Shown piece after piece: positions 17,370 through 26,540 of a stretch of DNA of 64,000 nt. Location: assembly GCF_025460765.1 (NCBI RefSeq), contig NZ_JAMWEG010000006.1, positions 1 through 64,000 of the forward strand, given 5' to 3'. This stretch comes from Micromonospora sp. MA102 (GTDB lineage: Bacteria; Actinomycetota; Actinomycetes; Mycobacteriales; Micromonosporaceae). A model generated the notes under the pieces. That model was not told where the DNA came from. It saw only the letters and a list, made by a program, of their open reading frames with translations, and did no database searches. Position numbers and translations under genes: made by a program. The number at the start of each line of letters is the position of its first letter. Within the stretch, counting starts at the first letter, position 1.

Positions 17370-18026
17370 ATGAGCGACGAGCAGGTGGCCGCGCCGACGA
17401 GTCGGCGGAGGATCAGCCAACGGGGCCTCGCGACGCGAGAGCGGATCCTCGAGGCGGCGAACCGGCTGATGTTCGTACGCGGAGTGAACGCGACGACCCT
17501 TGACGACATCCGCGAGGCAAGCCAGACCAGCAAGTCTCAGCTTTATCACCACTTCGCCGACAAGCAGGAGCTCGTGCGAGCGTTGGTCAGATATCGGGGC
17601 GCGCTTGTGCTTCAGCGCGAGCGCGGAGGGCTCGAACGGCTGAGATCGTTCTCGGGGCTGGTCCGGTGGCGCAACGCGTTGGTCCAGGCCAACTCGCTCA
17701 ACAACGGCAGATACGGGTGCGGCCTCGGGTCGATGGCGGTCGAGCTGTCCGATCAAGATGAGCAGGCTCGATCGATGCTGCTGGAGACGTTCGCGGAGTG
17801 GGAAAAGCTGATCAGCGATGGTCTGCACCGGATGCGGGACAGCGGCGCCCTGCGCCAGGACGCCGACCCGGAGAAGCTGGCCACGGGGTTGATGGCGGCT
17901 TTGCAGGGCGGCTATTTGTTGGCGAACGCCGCACACAACGTCGCACCCATGGAAGTCGCGCTGGACATGGCGCTGGACCACATCAAGTCCTACCTCTCGG
18001 AGCCGTCCGGCGAGCCGACCCGCTGA
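17370..18026 (+). CDS. TetR/AcrR-family regulator
   Basis: A 218-aa repressor-type protein. The TetR helix-turn-helix reads TRERILEAANRLMFVRGVNA, then TSKSQLYHHFADKQELVRAL. The remaining helices form a ligand domain of TetR_C type with GCGLGSMAVELSDQDEQAR, resembling regulators of oxidoreductase genes. ATG 17370 is chosen because the conserved HTH then starts at about residue 20. Target not evident; the OsmC gene follows 390 bases downstream. Confidence 0.88.
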   Translation: MSDEQVAAPTSRRRISQRGLATRERILEAANRLMFVRGVNATTLDDIREASQTSKSQLYHHFADKQELVRALVRYRGALVLQRERGGLERLRSFSGLVRWRNALVQANSLNNGRYGCGLGSMAVELSDQDEQARSMLLETFAEWEKLISDGLHRMRDSGALRQDADPEKLATGLMAALQGGYLLANAAHNVAPMEVALDMALDHIKSYLSEPSGEPTR

Positions 18027-18418
18027 TCGAGCCCTTGTCAACGCCTGACGAGCGTCGACTGGTCAGGCGCCGGCAGCTGGCAGGTAAGTCGTCATCCTGA
18101 GGCCTGAACGACCGAAATCTTACCGGACTAACGAGTCCAACTGTGAGATTGGCATTGATTGGTCCCCAGCTGGGAGTATCTTGGCCCTAGCCGCCTTCCA
18201 GTGCAGCTTAACACCCCCGATGATGGCTGTTGAGGGCTGGGCGGCTCTGGCGATGAGCGGTCAATTGGACTATCCGGTCCGCCCGAGGCTAGCCTTCGGA
18301 GGTACCCGGTTGCGGGACCATGCGCCCGGCCGCAGCCCCCGCTCAGACTGCGGCTCGGCTGCTGCTGGATCCGCGTACCTGGACCGTCACTATCAGGATC
18401 TACAGGAAGGCGCGGCTG
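18027..18418. other. Intergenic region before the OsmC gene
   Basis: About 390 bases. The OsmC frame stays open back to 18320, but the coding pattern and a ribosome site favour a start at 18419. No operator or hairpin stands out. Confidence 0.4.
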
Positions 18419-18847
18419 GTGGAAACCAATCAGGATCGTGTCGTCGCATCCGCCCGAGCTGTCCTCCCGGCCACCGAGCGCCGGCGCACGGACGTGACCA
18501 CCGGCGGCTTCACGTTCGTCGCGGATGAACCGCACAACGGCGCGCTCGGCGACGGCCCGACGCCGACGGAGTACCTGTTGATGGCGCTCGCGTCGTGCAC
18601 TGCTCAGACGCTCCGGCAGTACGTCGACTACAAGTACGACACCGCGGGTGACATCACCGTCGAGATCGACTACCACGAACCCGAGCAGGAGGGCGCAGAG
18701 CGTTACCTGCAGCGCACGATCACGCTGAGCGAAGAGCCTGACCCCGACGACCTGAAGGTGATGCATGACATTGCCGAGAAGTCCCCGGTGACCCTGCTGA
18801 TCCAGTTCGCCTGGAGCGTGCGGACCGAGTTCGTCGGGCCGCGCTGA
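18419..18847 (+). CDS. OsmC-family peroxide-reducing protein
   Basis: A 142-aa OsmC/Ohr-type protein that detoxifies peroxides with a reactive cysteine. MALASCTAQTLRQYVDYK contains the first conserved Cys; GDGPTPTEYLLMALASC is the family hallmark. The second cysteine found in Ohr is not seen (the late segment is HDIAEKSPVTLLIQFAWSV), so it may belong to a subgroup of unknown chemistry. The GTG start at 18419 is preferred because AGGAAGG lies 8 nt upstream and the length then fits the family; an ATG at 18320 would add 33 unsupported residues. Confidence 0.82.
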   Translation: METNQDRVVASARAVLPATERRRTDVTTGGFTFVADEPHNGALGDGPTPTEYLLMALASCTAQTLRQYVDYKYDTAGDITVEIDYHEPEQEGAERYLQRTITLSEEPDPDDLKVMHDIAEKSPVTLLIQFAWSVRTEFVGPR

Positions 18848-19095
18848 GATCAGGCCCGCCCACTGCTCGGCGATCACGGCCGAGCAGCACCCGGCTGTCG
18901 GTCCGCCCCTGGGGCGGCGACAGTGTTCATGAGCCGGCCGCATCCGGAAGGGCATCGGCGGGCCGTGTCGCTCGCTCCACACCCGGCCACAGATGGGCAG
19001 CGCGATCAGTACTGAAGCGGGCGGTCGCGTGCCCGCAGCGCGGCACGTGATCTAGCTATCCATGCTGGCACGGCCAGCGCGCCCGGAGGTGACGT

Positions 19096-21021
19096 GTGAC
19101 CGAAACCAAGATGAACGGCCGAACGGCCTGGAAGCCGAGTCTGGCGGCCCCGCTGCGAGCCTTTGTGCGGACCGAGGCCGGCAGCGCCGGCGTGCTCGTG
19201 GCCGCCATCATCGCCGCACTGCTCTGGGCCAACATCGACCCCGGCTCCTACGAAGCCATCTGGCGCACCCCACTGTCCCTACGCCTCGGGCACCTCGAGC
19301 TCTCCCGCGACCTGCACACCTGGATCAACAGTGGCTTGATGACGCTGTTCTTCCTGGTCGTCGGCCTTGAGACACGGCGCGAGTTCGACCTCGGCGACCT
19401 ACGCGACCGGCAACGTTTCGTGCTGCCCGCCGTGGCCGGCGTGATCGGCATGCTGATCCCGGTGCTGATCTTCCTGGTGATCAACCATGGCGGGCCGGGC
19501 GCGCACGGCTGGGGCGTGGCCATGTCGACCGACACCGCCCTCGCACTGGGCCTGCTGGCACTGCTCGGCCGGGGCGTGCCCGACCGGGTCCGGATCTTCC
19601 TGCTCACCGTGTTCGTGGTCGACGACCTGATCGCACTCATCGTCATCGCCCTGGTCTACAGCGACGACATCAAGCTGATGCCCATCGTGGTGGCCGTAGC
19701 GGCGTTCGCGGTCATGCTGGCCATCCGCACAGCCGGCGTCCGACGTGGCTCGGCGTACGCGCCGGTCGCCATCGTGATGTGGGGCGCGCTGCTGGTCAGC
19801 GGAGTCGACCCGGTGGTGGCCGGACTCGCCATCGGGTTGACCGCGTTCGCCTACTCTCCCGGCCGAGCTGAGCTCGAGCAGGTCAGCGGGCTGTTCCGGT
19901 CGTTCCGTGAGCAGCCGACGCCCAAGCTCGCGCGTACGGCGTCGATCGGCCTCGCGAACACGCTGTCGCCCAACGACCGCCTTCAGCGCATCTACCACCC
20001 CTGGTCCAGCTACGTCATCGTGCCGCTGTTCGGCCTGGCCAACGCTGGCATCAGCATCGACGGCCCGTTCCTGGCCCGGGCGTTCGCGTCACCGGTCACC
20101 TGGGGCGTGCTGCTTGGATACGTCGTCGGGAAGCCGCTCGCCGTGATCGGCACCTCGGCCGGGCTCACCTGGATCTCACACGGTCGCATCCGGCCGGCCG
20201 TGGGCTGGGCGGGCGTGCTCGGCAGCGGCACGATCGCCGGTGTCAGCTTCACGGTGTCGCTGCTGATCGCGAGCCTGGCCTTCACCGGCGACCAACTGGC
20301 CGAGGCCAAAGTCGGGGTACTCAGCGCCGCGATCGTAGCCTCAGCGCTGACCTGGACCGCGTTCCGCGTCACCAACATGTTGCCCAGGGACAAGCGCATC
20401 CGGGCGCTCTTCGGCGACATGACGGAGCTCGTCGACCTCATCCCGGACGTCGACGAGAAGCGGGACCACGTCCGCGGCCCCGCCGATGCGTCGGTGACGC
20501 TGGTGCAGTACGGCGACTTCCAGTGCCCGTACTGCGGGATGGCCGAGCCGGCCGTCCGGCAACTGCTGGGCGACTCCGACCTGCGATTCGTGTGGCGCCA
20601 CCTGCCTCTGCCGGACGTGCACCCGCAGGCCCGGCTGGCAGCCGAGGCCGCCGAAGCAGCGGCGGCCCAGGGCAAGTTCTGGCAGATGCACGACCTGCTG
20701 CTCGACCACCAGGACAAGCTGAACCCCACTGATCTGATCAACTACGCCGGTGACCTCGGCCTGGATCAGGAACGCTTCCACGAGGATCTGACAAGTCACG
20801 CCCATGCCGGCCGCATCGAAAGCGACATCGACTCGGCCGACAACAGCGGAGTGTCCGGCACCCCGACGTTCTTCATCAACGGCCGCCGGCACTACGGCGC
20901 CTACGACATCACGACGTTGACCGCCGCCATTCATATGGCGCGAGCCCGGGCCCGCCTCGGCCGCAGGGCACCGGCAACCCGCAGATGGGCGCATTCCCTT
21001 GACTCGACAGCACGCCGGTAG
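19096..21021 (+). CDS. nhaA: Na+/H+ antiporter NhaA fused to a thioredoxin-like domain
   Basis: A 641-aa fusion. Residues about 20-440 are a 12-helix NhaA antiporter; the ion-binding pair is VVDDLIALIV (Asp176-Asp177), and TDTALALGLLALLG and FGLANAGISI are further NhaA signatures. Residues about 455-625 are a DsbA/thioredoxin-like domain: VQYGDFQCPYCGMAEPAVRQ (CPYC, 477-480) and the cis-Pro loop SGVSGTPTFFING. Such fusions occur in actinobacteria. The GTG start has GGAGGTG upstream. If the topology places the tail in the cytoplasm, redox gating of transport is a plausible but untested idea. Confidence 0.93.
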   Translation: MTETKMNGRTAWKPSLAAPLRAFVRTEAGSAGVLVAAIIAALLWANIDPGSYEAIWRTPLSLRLGHLELSRDLHTWINSGLMTLFFLVVGLETRREFDLGDLRDRQRFVLPAVAGVIGMLIPVLIFLVINHGGPGAHGWGVAMSTDTALALGLLALLGRGVPDRVRIFLLTVFVVDDLIALIVIALVYSDDIKLMPIVVAVAAFAVMLAIRTAGVRRGSAYAPVAIVMWGALLVSGVDPVVAGLAIGLTAFAYSPGRAELEQVSGLFRSFREQPTPKLARTASIGLANTLSPNDRLQRIYHPWSSYVIVPLFGLANAGISIDGPFLARAFASPVTWGVLLGYVVGKPLAVIGTSAGLTWISHGRIRPAVGWAGVLGSGTIAGVSFTVSLLIASLAFTGDQLAEAKVGVLSAAIVASALTWTAFRVTNMLPRDKRIRALFGDMTELVDLIPDVDEKRDHVRGPADASVTLVQYGDFQCPYCGMAEPAVRQLLGDSDLRFVWRHLPLPDVHPQARLAAEAAEAAAAQGKFWQMHDLLLDHQDKLNPTDLINYAGDLGLDQERFHEDLTSHAHAGRIESDIDSADNSGVSGTPTFFINGRRHYGAYDITTLTAAIHMARARARLGRRAPATRRWAHSLDSTARR

Positions 21022-21121
21022 GCCGTCAGACGGCCTCGGACTCGGCGACCGCGGCGGCGGTGTCGGTGGCGCGGCGGTTAGGCTGTGTGGATGCAGGAGG
21101 CGGTGTCCGGGAACGACCTCG

Positions 21122-21508
21122 ATGGCTGACGCGGACGATATCCGTCACCTGGCGCTGGCGCTGCCTCACGTGGTCGAGATCGACAGTGACGGCTTCGACT
21201 TCCGGGTCGCCAACAAAGGGTTCGCCTGGTCCTACCCCGAGCGCAGACCCGGTATGGCGCGCCGCATCCGGACCGACATCGCGGTTCTGTATGTGGGCGA
21301 CGAAGCGGAGAAGCAGGCGTTGCTCCTCGGCGAGCCCGAGGTCTTCTTCACCACGTCCGCGTATGACGGGTTGCCCCTCGTCATGCTGCGGATGGCGCAG
21401 GTGAGCGTCGATCGTCTGAAGGAGCTCGTCACCGACGCGTGGCGCATGCGCGCCCCAGAATCGCTCGTCGGTGACCTCGATGACGGCAGTGGTGACCCGT
21501 CACCGTGA
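21122..21508 (+). CDS. MmcQ/YjbR-family protein
   Basis: A 128-aa cytoplasmic protein of the MmcQ/YjbR DNA-binding-like fold (CyaY-like). Marks: RHLALALPHVVEIDSDGFDFRV, KGFAWSYPE, and the late helix SVDRLKELVTDAWRMRAP. Exact role unknown. ATG 21122 begins right where the family starts; the frame is open upstream but unlike the family. It ends 57 bases from the convergent PIG-L gene. Confidence 0.82.
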   Translation: MADADDIRHLALALPHVVEIDSDGFDFRVANKGFAWSYPERRPGMARRIRTDIAVLYVGDEAEKQALLLGEPEVFFTTSAYDGLPLVMLRMAQVSVDRLKELVTDAWRMRAPESLVGDLDDGSGDPSP

Positions 21509-21565
21509 TCGGGCGCCCACGCCGTCACTGCCGCACACGCTCGCCGGACAGAGTTCCGGCAGGGC

Positions 21566-22321
21566 TCAGAGCCAGGGTGGTGGGCCCTCGAAGGTGAGGG
21601 TGTGCACGTCGAACAGGACCGCCGCCTCCACGCCCAGCGCCGGCCCGCCCTGGCGGGCCGCCCAGGTCAGGAACGGCCCGGGTTCAGGTCCGGCCACACC
21701 GAGGCCCTGGGTGTATTCAGCGTGCGCGGCCAGCGAGGCGATGCCGCGCCGCAACGGTTCACCGGTGACATCCACGCCGTGCGTGGGGCGTTCGGCGCCG
21801 CCGAAGCAGACGTAGCGCACGCCGCCCCAGGGCGGCAGCCCTTCGTCCACCAGTTCCGGGAAGATCCACCGGTTGCCCGCGTCGCGGGCGGCGTCCAGCG
21901 TCGCGAGTCCCACTGCCCGGTGGTCGGCCTGGTTGGTCATACCGCCCACCATGCGGACGGTGAACGCGCCCGAGACGATCACGTCGGGCCGGTGGCGGCG
22001 GATCACCCGCACGATGTCGCGGCGCAGGTCCGGACCGTACTCGACGACGCCGTCGCGGTGGTCGAGGAACTCCACGACGTGTACGCCGACCTCGCGGGCC
22101 CCGGCGCGCTCCTCCGCCTCGCGCAACGGCGCCGCCTGGTCCGGGTGTATCGCGTCGATCCCCGCCTCGCCCCGGGTCGCCAACAGGTAGGTGACCTGCT
22201 TGCCCTGAGCGGTCCAGCGGGCGATCGCCGAGGCCGCACCGTACTCGATGTCGTCGGGGTGTGCGGCCACCGCGAGACAGCGGTCCCAGTCCTCCGGCAG
22301 TGCCGGCAGAAGCTCGTCCAC
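21566..22321 (-). CDS. PIG-L/LmbE-family deacetylase
   Basis: A 251-aa zinc-dependent N-deacetylase. Zinc site AVAAHPDDIEYGAAS (HPDD) and a second motif NQADHRAVGLATLDAA (the third His ligand). LATRGEAGID and REAEERAGAREVGV are typical. Substrate is unknown; relatives act on GlcNAc-inositol, mycothiol conjugates or chitin oligomers. GTG 22321 is used; ATG 22381 is possible, and neither has a clear ribosome site. It diverges from the esterase at 22407 with an 85-base gap. Confidence 0.82.
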   Translation of the reverse strand: MDELLPALPEDWDRCLAVAAHPDDIEYGAASAIARWTAQGKQVTYLLATRGEAGIDAIHPDQAAPLREAEERAGAREVGVHVVEFLDHRDGVVEYGPDLRRDIVRVIRRHRPDVIVSGAFTVRMVGGMTNQADHRAVGLATLDAARDAGNRWIFPELVDEGLPPWGGVRYVCFGGAERPTHGVDVTGEPLRRGIASLAAHAEYTQGLGVAGPEPGPFLTWAARQGGPALGVEAAVLFDVHTLTFEGPPPWL

Positions 22322-22406
22322 GGTTCCGACCGTAGCGGCCTTTCCGTCCGTCCGGCACCGCCGTGTCGGCAACACTGACATCCGCCGGGCCGGTGATACT
22401 GGCCGG

Positions 22407-23348
22407 GTGGACCCCAGCCGGCTCCACCCGCAGGCGCGGGCGGCGATGCAAGTCCAGCAGCGTGTCCCGCTCACGCGGGCGAACCTGCCGGCGGCACGGC
22501 TCAGCATGGTCCAGGCGACTCCCGCCGAGGTGGGCAGCGGACCGGCGATCCGGTCCGTGATGACCGTCGACCCCGGTGGCGTTTCCGCCCGCCTCTATCG
22601 CGACGGCGGTGACGACGCGAAGCCGGTGGTCATCTACGCGCACGGCGGAGGCTGGGTGATGGGCGGCGTGGACACCCACGACGGTTTCTGCCGGCACCTG
22701 GCGGCCACGTCCGGCTGGGCCGTCCTCTCCGTGGACTACCGGCTCGCGCCCGAGCATCCATACCCGGCCCCGGTGGACGACATGGTGCGCGCGCTCACCT
22801 GGCTGCGCGGGCCCGAGGCGCCTCGGCACGGCCTCGATCCACGCCGGACAGCCGTGGCCGGTGACTCCTCGGGAGGGCACCTGGCGGCGGTGACCGCCCG
22901 GCGTGCCCGGGACGCCGGGATCCGGCTTGCGGGACAGATCCTCGTCTGCCCGGTCATCGACCCCGTGGCCGACTACCCGGCGCTGGACGAGTACGGCCTG
23001 GACCGGGACGAGATGCGGTTCTTCTGGGACGCGTTCGCCCCACCCGGCGTGGACCGTACGCAGCCGGATCTGGACCCCCTGCGGGCCGACCTCACCGGCC
23101 TGCCGCCCGCCGTGATCATCACCGCCGAGCTCGACCTGTTGTCCGCCGAGGGGGAGCGGTATGCCGCCGGGCTGCTGGCGGCGGGCGTTCCCGTCACCGC
23201 AGTCCGGTACCAGGGACTGATCCACAATTTCCCGCGGAAGCTGGCACTGTTCGACGCCGCGCATGTCGCCCTGGCCCAGGTGGCCGCTGTGCTGCACCGT
23301 TGGTCAGAGGAGGAAGCAGGAGCACCACCGGACGGCGCGGGCCGGTGA
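22407..23348 (+). CDS. Alpha/beta hydrolase, hormone-sensitive-lipase family
   Basis: A 313-aa esterase/lipase. Oxyanion loop YAHGGGWVMGG, nucleophile elbow VAGDSSGGHLAA, acid loop TAELDLLSAEG and catalytic His in GLIHNFPRK are all intact. The N-terminus MDPSRLHPQARAAMQVQQ matches the cap of this family; the GTG start at 22407 begins it. Likely hydrolyses short-chain esters. No signal peptide, so cytoplasmic. Confidence 0.9.
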   Translation: MDPSRLHPQARAAMQVQQRVPLTRANLPAARLSMVQATPAEVGSGPAIRSVMTVDPGGVSARLYRDGGDDAKPVVIYAHGGGWVMGGVDTHDGFCRHLAATSGWAVLSVDYRLAPEHPYPAPVDDMVRALTWLRGPEAPRHGLDPRRTAVAGDSSGGHLAAVTARRARDAGIRLAGQILVCPVIDPVADYPALDEYGLDRDEMRFFWDAFAPPGVDRTQPDLDPLRADLTGLPPAVIITAELDLLSAEGERYAAGLLAAGVPVTAVRYQGLIHNFPRKLALFDAAHVALAQVAAVLHRWSEEEAGAPPDGAGR

Positions 23349-23502
23349 CGGCGGCCACTCGGATCAGCGCTTCCTCGGCGAGCTTCCGACTTGTGCAGAT
23401 GCGCAAAGTCGTCCTTGTGTCAACGATGACATCGCGGTGAGGGTGAGCGAACCCCGTGCCGCAAGGAGTCGGCCGGGCGCTGGACACCTTGCAGGAGCAC
23501 AG

Positions 23503-26460
23503 ATGCGCAGACTCAAGGCACCACCGGCTCTCGCCCTCCTGGCGGCGGCCGCCCTCCTCGGCACCACCGCCCAGGCCGCGAACGCGGCGACCCGTTCGCC
23601 GACGGGCACGACGACGGCCGCGGAGGCCTCCGTCCCGGTCACCGTGGCGCCCGCTACGGACACCCCCGCGCTCGTGGACGACCTGGCCGAGCCGGTCGAC
23701 GCCACCATCGCACCGGACAAGGCCGCCAAGACCCACCTCGCGGGCCACAAGGACCGCTACAAGATGGCCGACCCGGCCGGCACGCTCACCACGGCGAGCG
23801 TCGACACGCGGGGCGCGCGGGAGACGGTCCGGCTGAACCAGAAGTACAAGGGCCTGCCCGTGTTCGGCGCCCAGTACGTGGTGCGGATGGAGAAGAAGGC
23901 CGGCAAGCGCATCGTGACCGGCACATCGGGCAGCTACTTCACCGACCTGGACGTCGACACGACGGCCACCCCGATGCCCGCGGACGTCGCGATCTCCCGC
24001 GCGGTCGAGGACGTGCGCAGGAGCCTGCACCCCGGTGCGGCCGTCGTGGCCGGCGCCCCGCGGCGCGGCACGAAGCCCGACGCTGCCCACGCCGACCTCA
24101 GTGGCACCGACCAGGGACTCGTGGTCATGCCGACCGGCACCGGCGTGCTCGCGCGGCGCGTGCTCGTCAAGGGCAAGGACGTCGTCACGGGCCAGCCCGT
24201 GCTCCGTGACGTGTACGTGGGCGCGACGAACGGGGTGACGCTGCTCAGCGTCAGCCGGATCAAGCCGTTCGCCACCGCGCAGCAGGCCGCCGCCCTGGCC
24301 GCCGGCGGGACCGCCGTCGCGCCGCAGCCGGCGACGGAGCCGCCGGCGTCGGGCAACGGTACGACGCCGGTCGTCGGCGAGGGCAGGAGCCTGCACGGTG
24401 CCACCGTGCCGGTCCCGCTGGTCCGGACCGACGACGCGAACTCCTACCTCATGATCGACCAGACCCACACCCTCGCGGACGGCCGGACGGTGCCGATCAC
24501 CACCTGGGACGCTCGGGGCCGGGACTACTACGAGCTGCTCGACGGCGAGTTGCCCGAGGGCGTCGGGCCGTTCGCGTCGCCGTCGAGCACGCTCGGCGCG
24601 GACCTCACCGACGCCGGCGCCGTGGACGCGGCCTGGGACGCCGCGAAGGTGTTCGAGTGGTTCCAGACGAAGCTCGGGCGCAACAGCCTGGACGGCGACG
24701 GCATGCCGATCAACTCGATCGTCGGCATCACCTACGGCGGCTACCCGTTCGTCAACGCCTACTGGGACGGCACCCGCATGGTGTACGGCAGCGGCGACGA
24801 CGAGTACCTGCCGCTGGCCGCCGACCCGGACGTCGTGGGCCACGAGATGACGCACGGCGTGGTGGAGAACTCCGCGAGCCTCGTCTACGCCGGCCAGCCG
24901 GGCGCGCTCAACGAGGCCATCGCCGACTACTTCGGCAACGCCATCGACCTCGACGCGGCGGGCACGTCGATGTCCGACCCCGAGGCGAGCCTGATCGGCG
25001 GCGACCTCTGCCGCACCCTGGCGCCCACGAAGTGCGCGCTGCGCAACCTCGACGACGGCGCCACCACGGCGGACTTCCAGCACCTCATGGACACGCCGCA
25101 GATGGACGACGGCGGCGTGCACCTCAACTCGACGATCGTGTCCGGGGCGCTGTGGGACCTGCGTCAGGCGTTCGGCGGCCCCGTCGCCGACAGGATCGTC
25201 TACCGGGCGCTCACCGACTACCTCACGCCCATGTCCGACTTCGTCGACGCCCGCGACGCGGTGCTCGCCTCCGCCAAGTCCTTCGGCCTGAGCAACAAGG
25301 ACTACAAGGTGGTGCAGGCGGCGTTCGACTCGCGCGGGATCACCGCGAAGTGGAAGGCGAGCCTGTACGGCAAGAACACCGACCTGCTGGTCGACCGGCT
25401 CAACACCGGGCTGTACATCGACATGAAGGCGAGCATGGCCGGCGGCTGGTTCACCGTGCCGCGCTCGGACGCGAACCACACCCAGCCGCCGTCGATCTGG
25501 GTGGGCCGCACCGACGGCAAGGTGGCGCCGTACCGGATCTCCCCGGACGACGGGAACACGCACGGCTTCCCGCACACCGATGGCAAGCGGGTCGTGTGGC
25601 TGTCGATCGCGGACAACCCCGACTCGCCGACGTGGGAGACCAACCGCATCCTGTCGGCGCCCGTCGGTGGCGGCGACGTCGAGGAGCTCTACAGCTCCCC
25701 GTACCGGATCGACGGCCTGGGCTTCGACGGCGACGTCCTCGCGTGGAGCCAGTACGACCCGGCGCAGGGGTACCTCGACGTCGTGCGCTACCTGCAGGGC
25801 AGCTCGCGGACCGTGCACACCCTGGCGCACCCCGACTGGGTCGGGAACGCGACGGCACCGAGCGTCAAGAACGGGAAGATCTCCTACGTCCGGTACGAGG
25901 ACTACGCGCAGCCCAACCCCGACGGCACCTGGTGGTCGCTGGGCGTCGAGGTGTACGACGTCGCGAAGGGGACGACGACCTTCGCCGGCGGTGACCCCGG
26001 CGCCGAGACGATGAGCTACCCCGAGGTGTCCGCCACGGGCGTTGCCTGGGTGACCAACCGCGACTACGGCCGCTACGTCGACGGCGAATGGAGCCAGGGG
26101 ACGTACCACGACTCCGTGCGGCTGTTCGACTTCGCCACCGGCACGAGCCACCTGCTCTTCGAGGAGAACTCACCGCAGGCGATCCGTGCCGACGTCCTCA
26201 CGCTGTCCGACACGACCCTCACGGTCACCGAGGAGGCCCCCGTGGACCTCTGGCTCGCGCACGGCGGCTACCCGGACAACTCGCTCAACCCGAAGCTCAA
26301 GCAGTACACGTTCGACGGAAGCTCCGTCGGCCCGGCGTCGTGCAGCCCGGGCGCGCAGATGTTCGCGACGGCGGGCACGGGGCGCGAGGTGATCTTCATG
26401 GACTCGTCGGCGGGCGGTTTCGGCCTGGCGTACGCGACGGGAGCCAAGTCCTGCAAGTGA
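23503..26460 (+). CDS. Secreted M4 (thermolysin-family) metalloprotease with C-terminal repeat domain
   Basis: A 985-aa exported zinc protease. Signal peptide about 1-29 (ALALLAAAALLGTTAQAANA). The FTP propeptide region precedes the catalytic domain (about 300-600): VVGHEMTHGVVEN with HEMTH at 447-451 and GALNEAIADYFG with Glu471, exactly 24 residues after the first His as in thermolysin. The catalytic His is expected in GVHLNSTIVSGALWDL. Residues about 620-985 are not protease; regular Trp/Tyr-rich strands (SIWVGRTDGKVAPYRI, VVWLSIADNPD, VLAWSQYDPAQGYLDV) suggest a TolB-like beta-propeller. Start ATG 23503 has CAGGAG 8 nt upstream. A terminator follows. Confidence 0.93.
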   Translation: MRRLKAPPALALLAAAALLGTTAQAANAATRSPTGTTTAAEASVPVTVAPATDTPALVDDLAEPVDATIAPDKAAKTHLAGHKDRYKMADPAGTLTTASVDTRGARETVRLNQKYKGLPVFGAQYVVRMEKKAGKRIVTGTSGSYFTDLDVDTTATPMPADVAISRAVEDVRRSLHPGAAVVAGAPRRGTKPDAAHADLSGTDQGLVVMPTGTGVLARRVLVKGKDVVTGQPVLRDVYVGATNGVTLLSVSRIKPFATAQQAAALAAGGTAVAPQPATEPPASGNGTTPVVGEGRSLHGATVPVPLVRTDDANSYLMIDQTHTLADGRTVPITTWDARGRDYYELLDGELPEGVGPFASPSSTLGADLTDAGAVDAAWDAAKVFEWFQTKLGRNSLDGDGMPINSIVGITYGGYPFVNAYWDGTRMVYGSGDDEYLPLAADPDVVGHEMTHGVVENSASLVYAGQPGALNEAIADYFGNAIDLDAAGTSMSDPEASLIGGDLCRTLAPTKCALRNLDDGATTADFQHLMDTPQMDDGGVHLNSTIVSGALWDLRQAFGGPVADRIVYRALTDYLTPMSDFVDARDAVLASAKSFGLSNKDYKVVQAAFDSRGITAKWKASLYGKNTDLLVDRLNTGLYIDMKASMAGGWFTVPRSDANHTQPPSIWVGRTDGKVAPYRISPDDGNTHGFPHTDGKRVVWLSIADNPDSPTWETNRILSAPVGGGDVEELYSSPYRIDGLGFDGDVLAWSQYDPAQGYLDVVRYLQGSSRTVHTLAHPDWVGNATAPSVKNGKISYVRYEDYAQPNPDGTWWSLGVEVYDVAKGTTTFAGGDPGAETMSYPEVSATGVAWVTNRDYGRYVDGEWSQGTYHDSVRLFDFATGTSHLLFEENSPQAIRADVLTLSDTTLTVTEEAPVDLWLAHGGYPDNSLNPKLKQYTFDGSSVGPASCSPGAQMFATAGTGREVIFMDSSAGGFGLAYATGAKSCK

Positions 26461-26478
26461 GCCCCTGCTAGAGGCGCT

Positions 26479-26515
26479 GGCGCGCCGGGACCCCTGAGAG
26501 CGGTCCCGGCGCGCC
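26479..26515. terminator. Terminator between convergent protease and regulator
   Basis: Perfect 14-bp stem (26479-26492 with 26502-26515), 9-nt loop, between the M4 protease and the convergent LuxR-type gene. It could serve both strands. Confidence 0.75.
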
Positions 26516-26540
26516 GTCATATGCGGCATCCCGTCCTCAC

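Noticed and set aside
23194..26151. 985-codon open frame on the minus strand
   Set aside because: Antisense shadow of the M4 protease gene; Val/Arg/Gly-rich composition and no domain.
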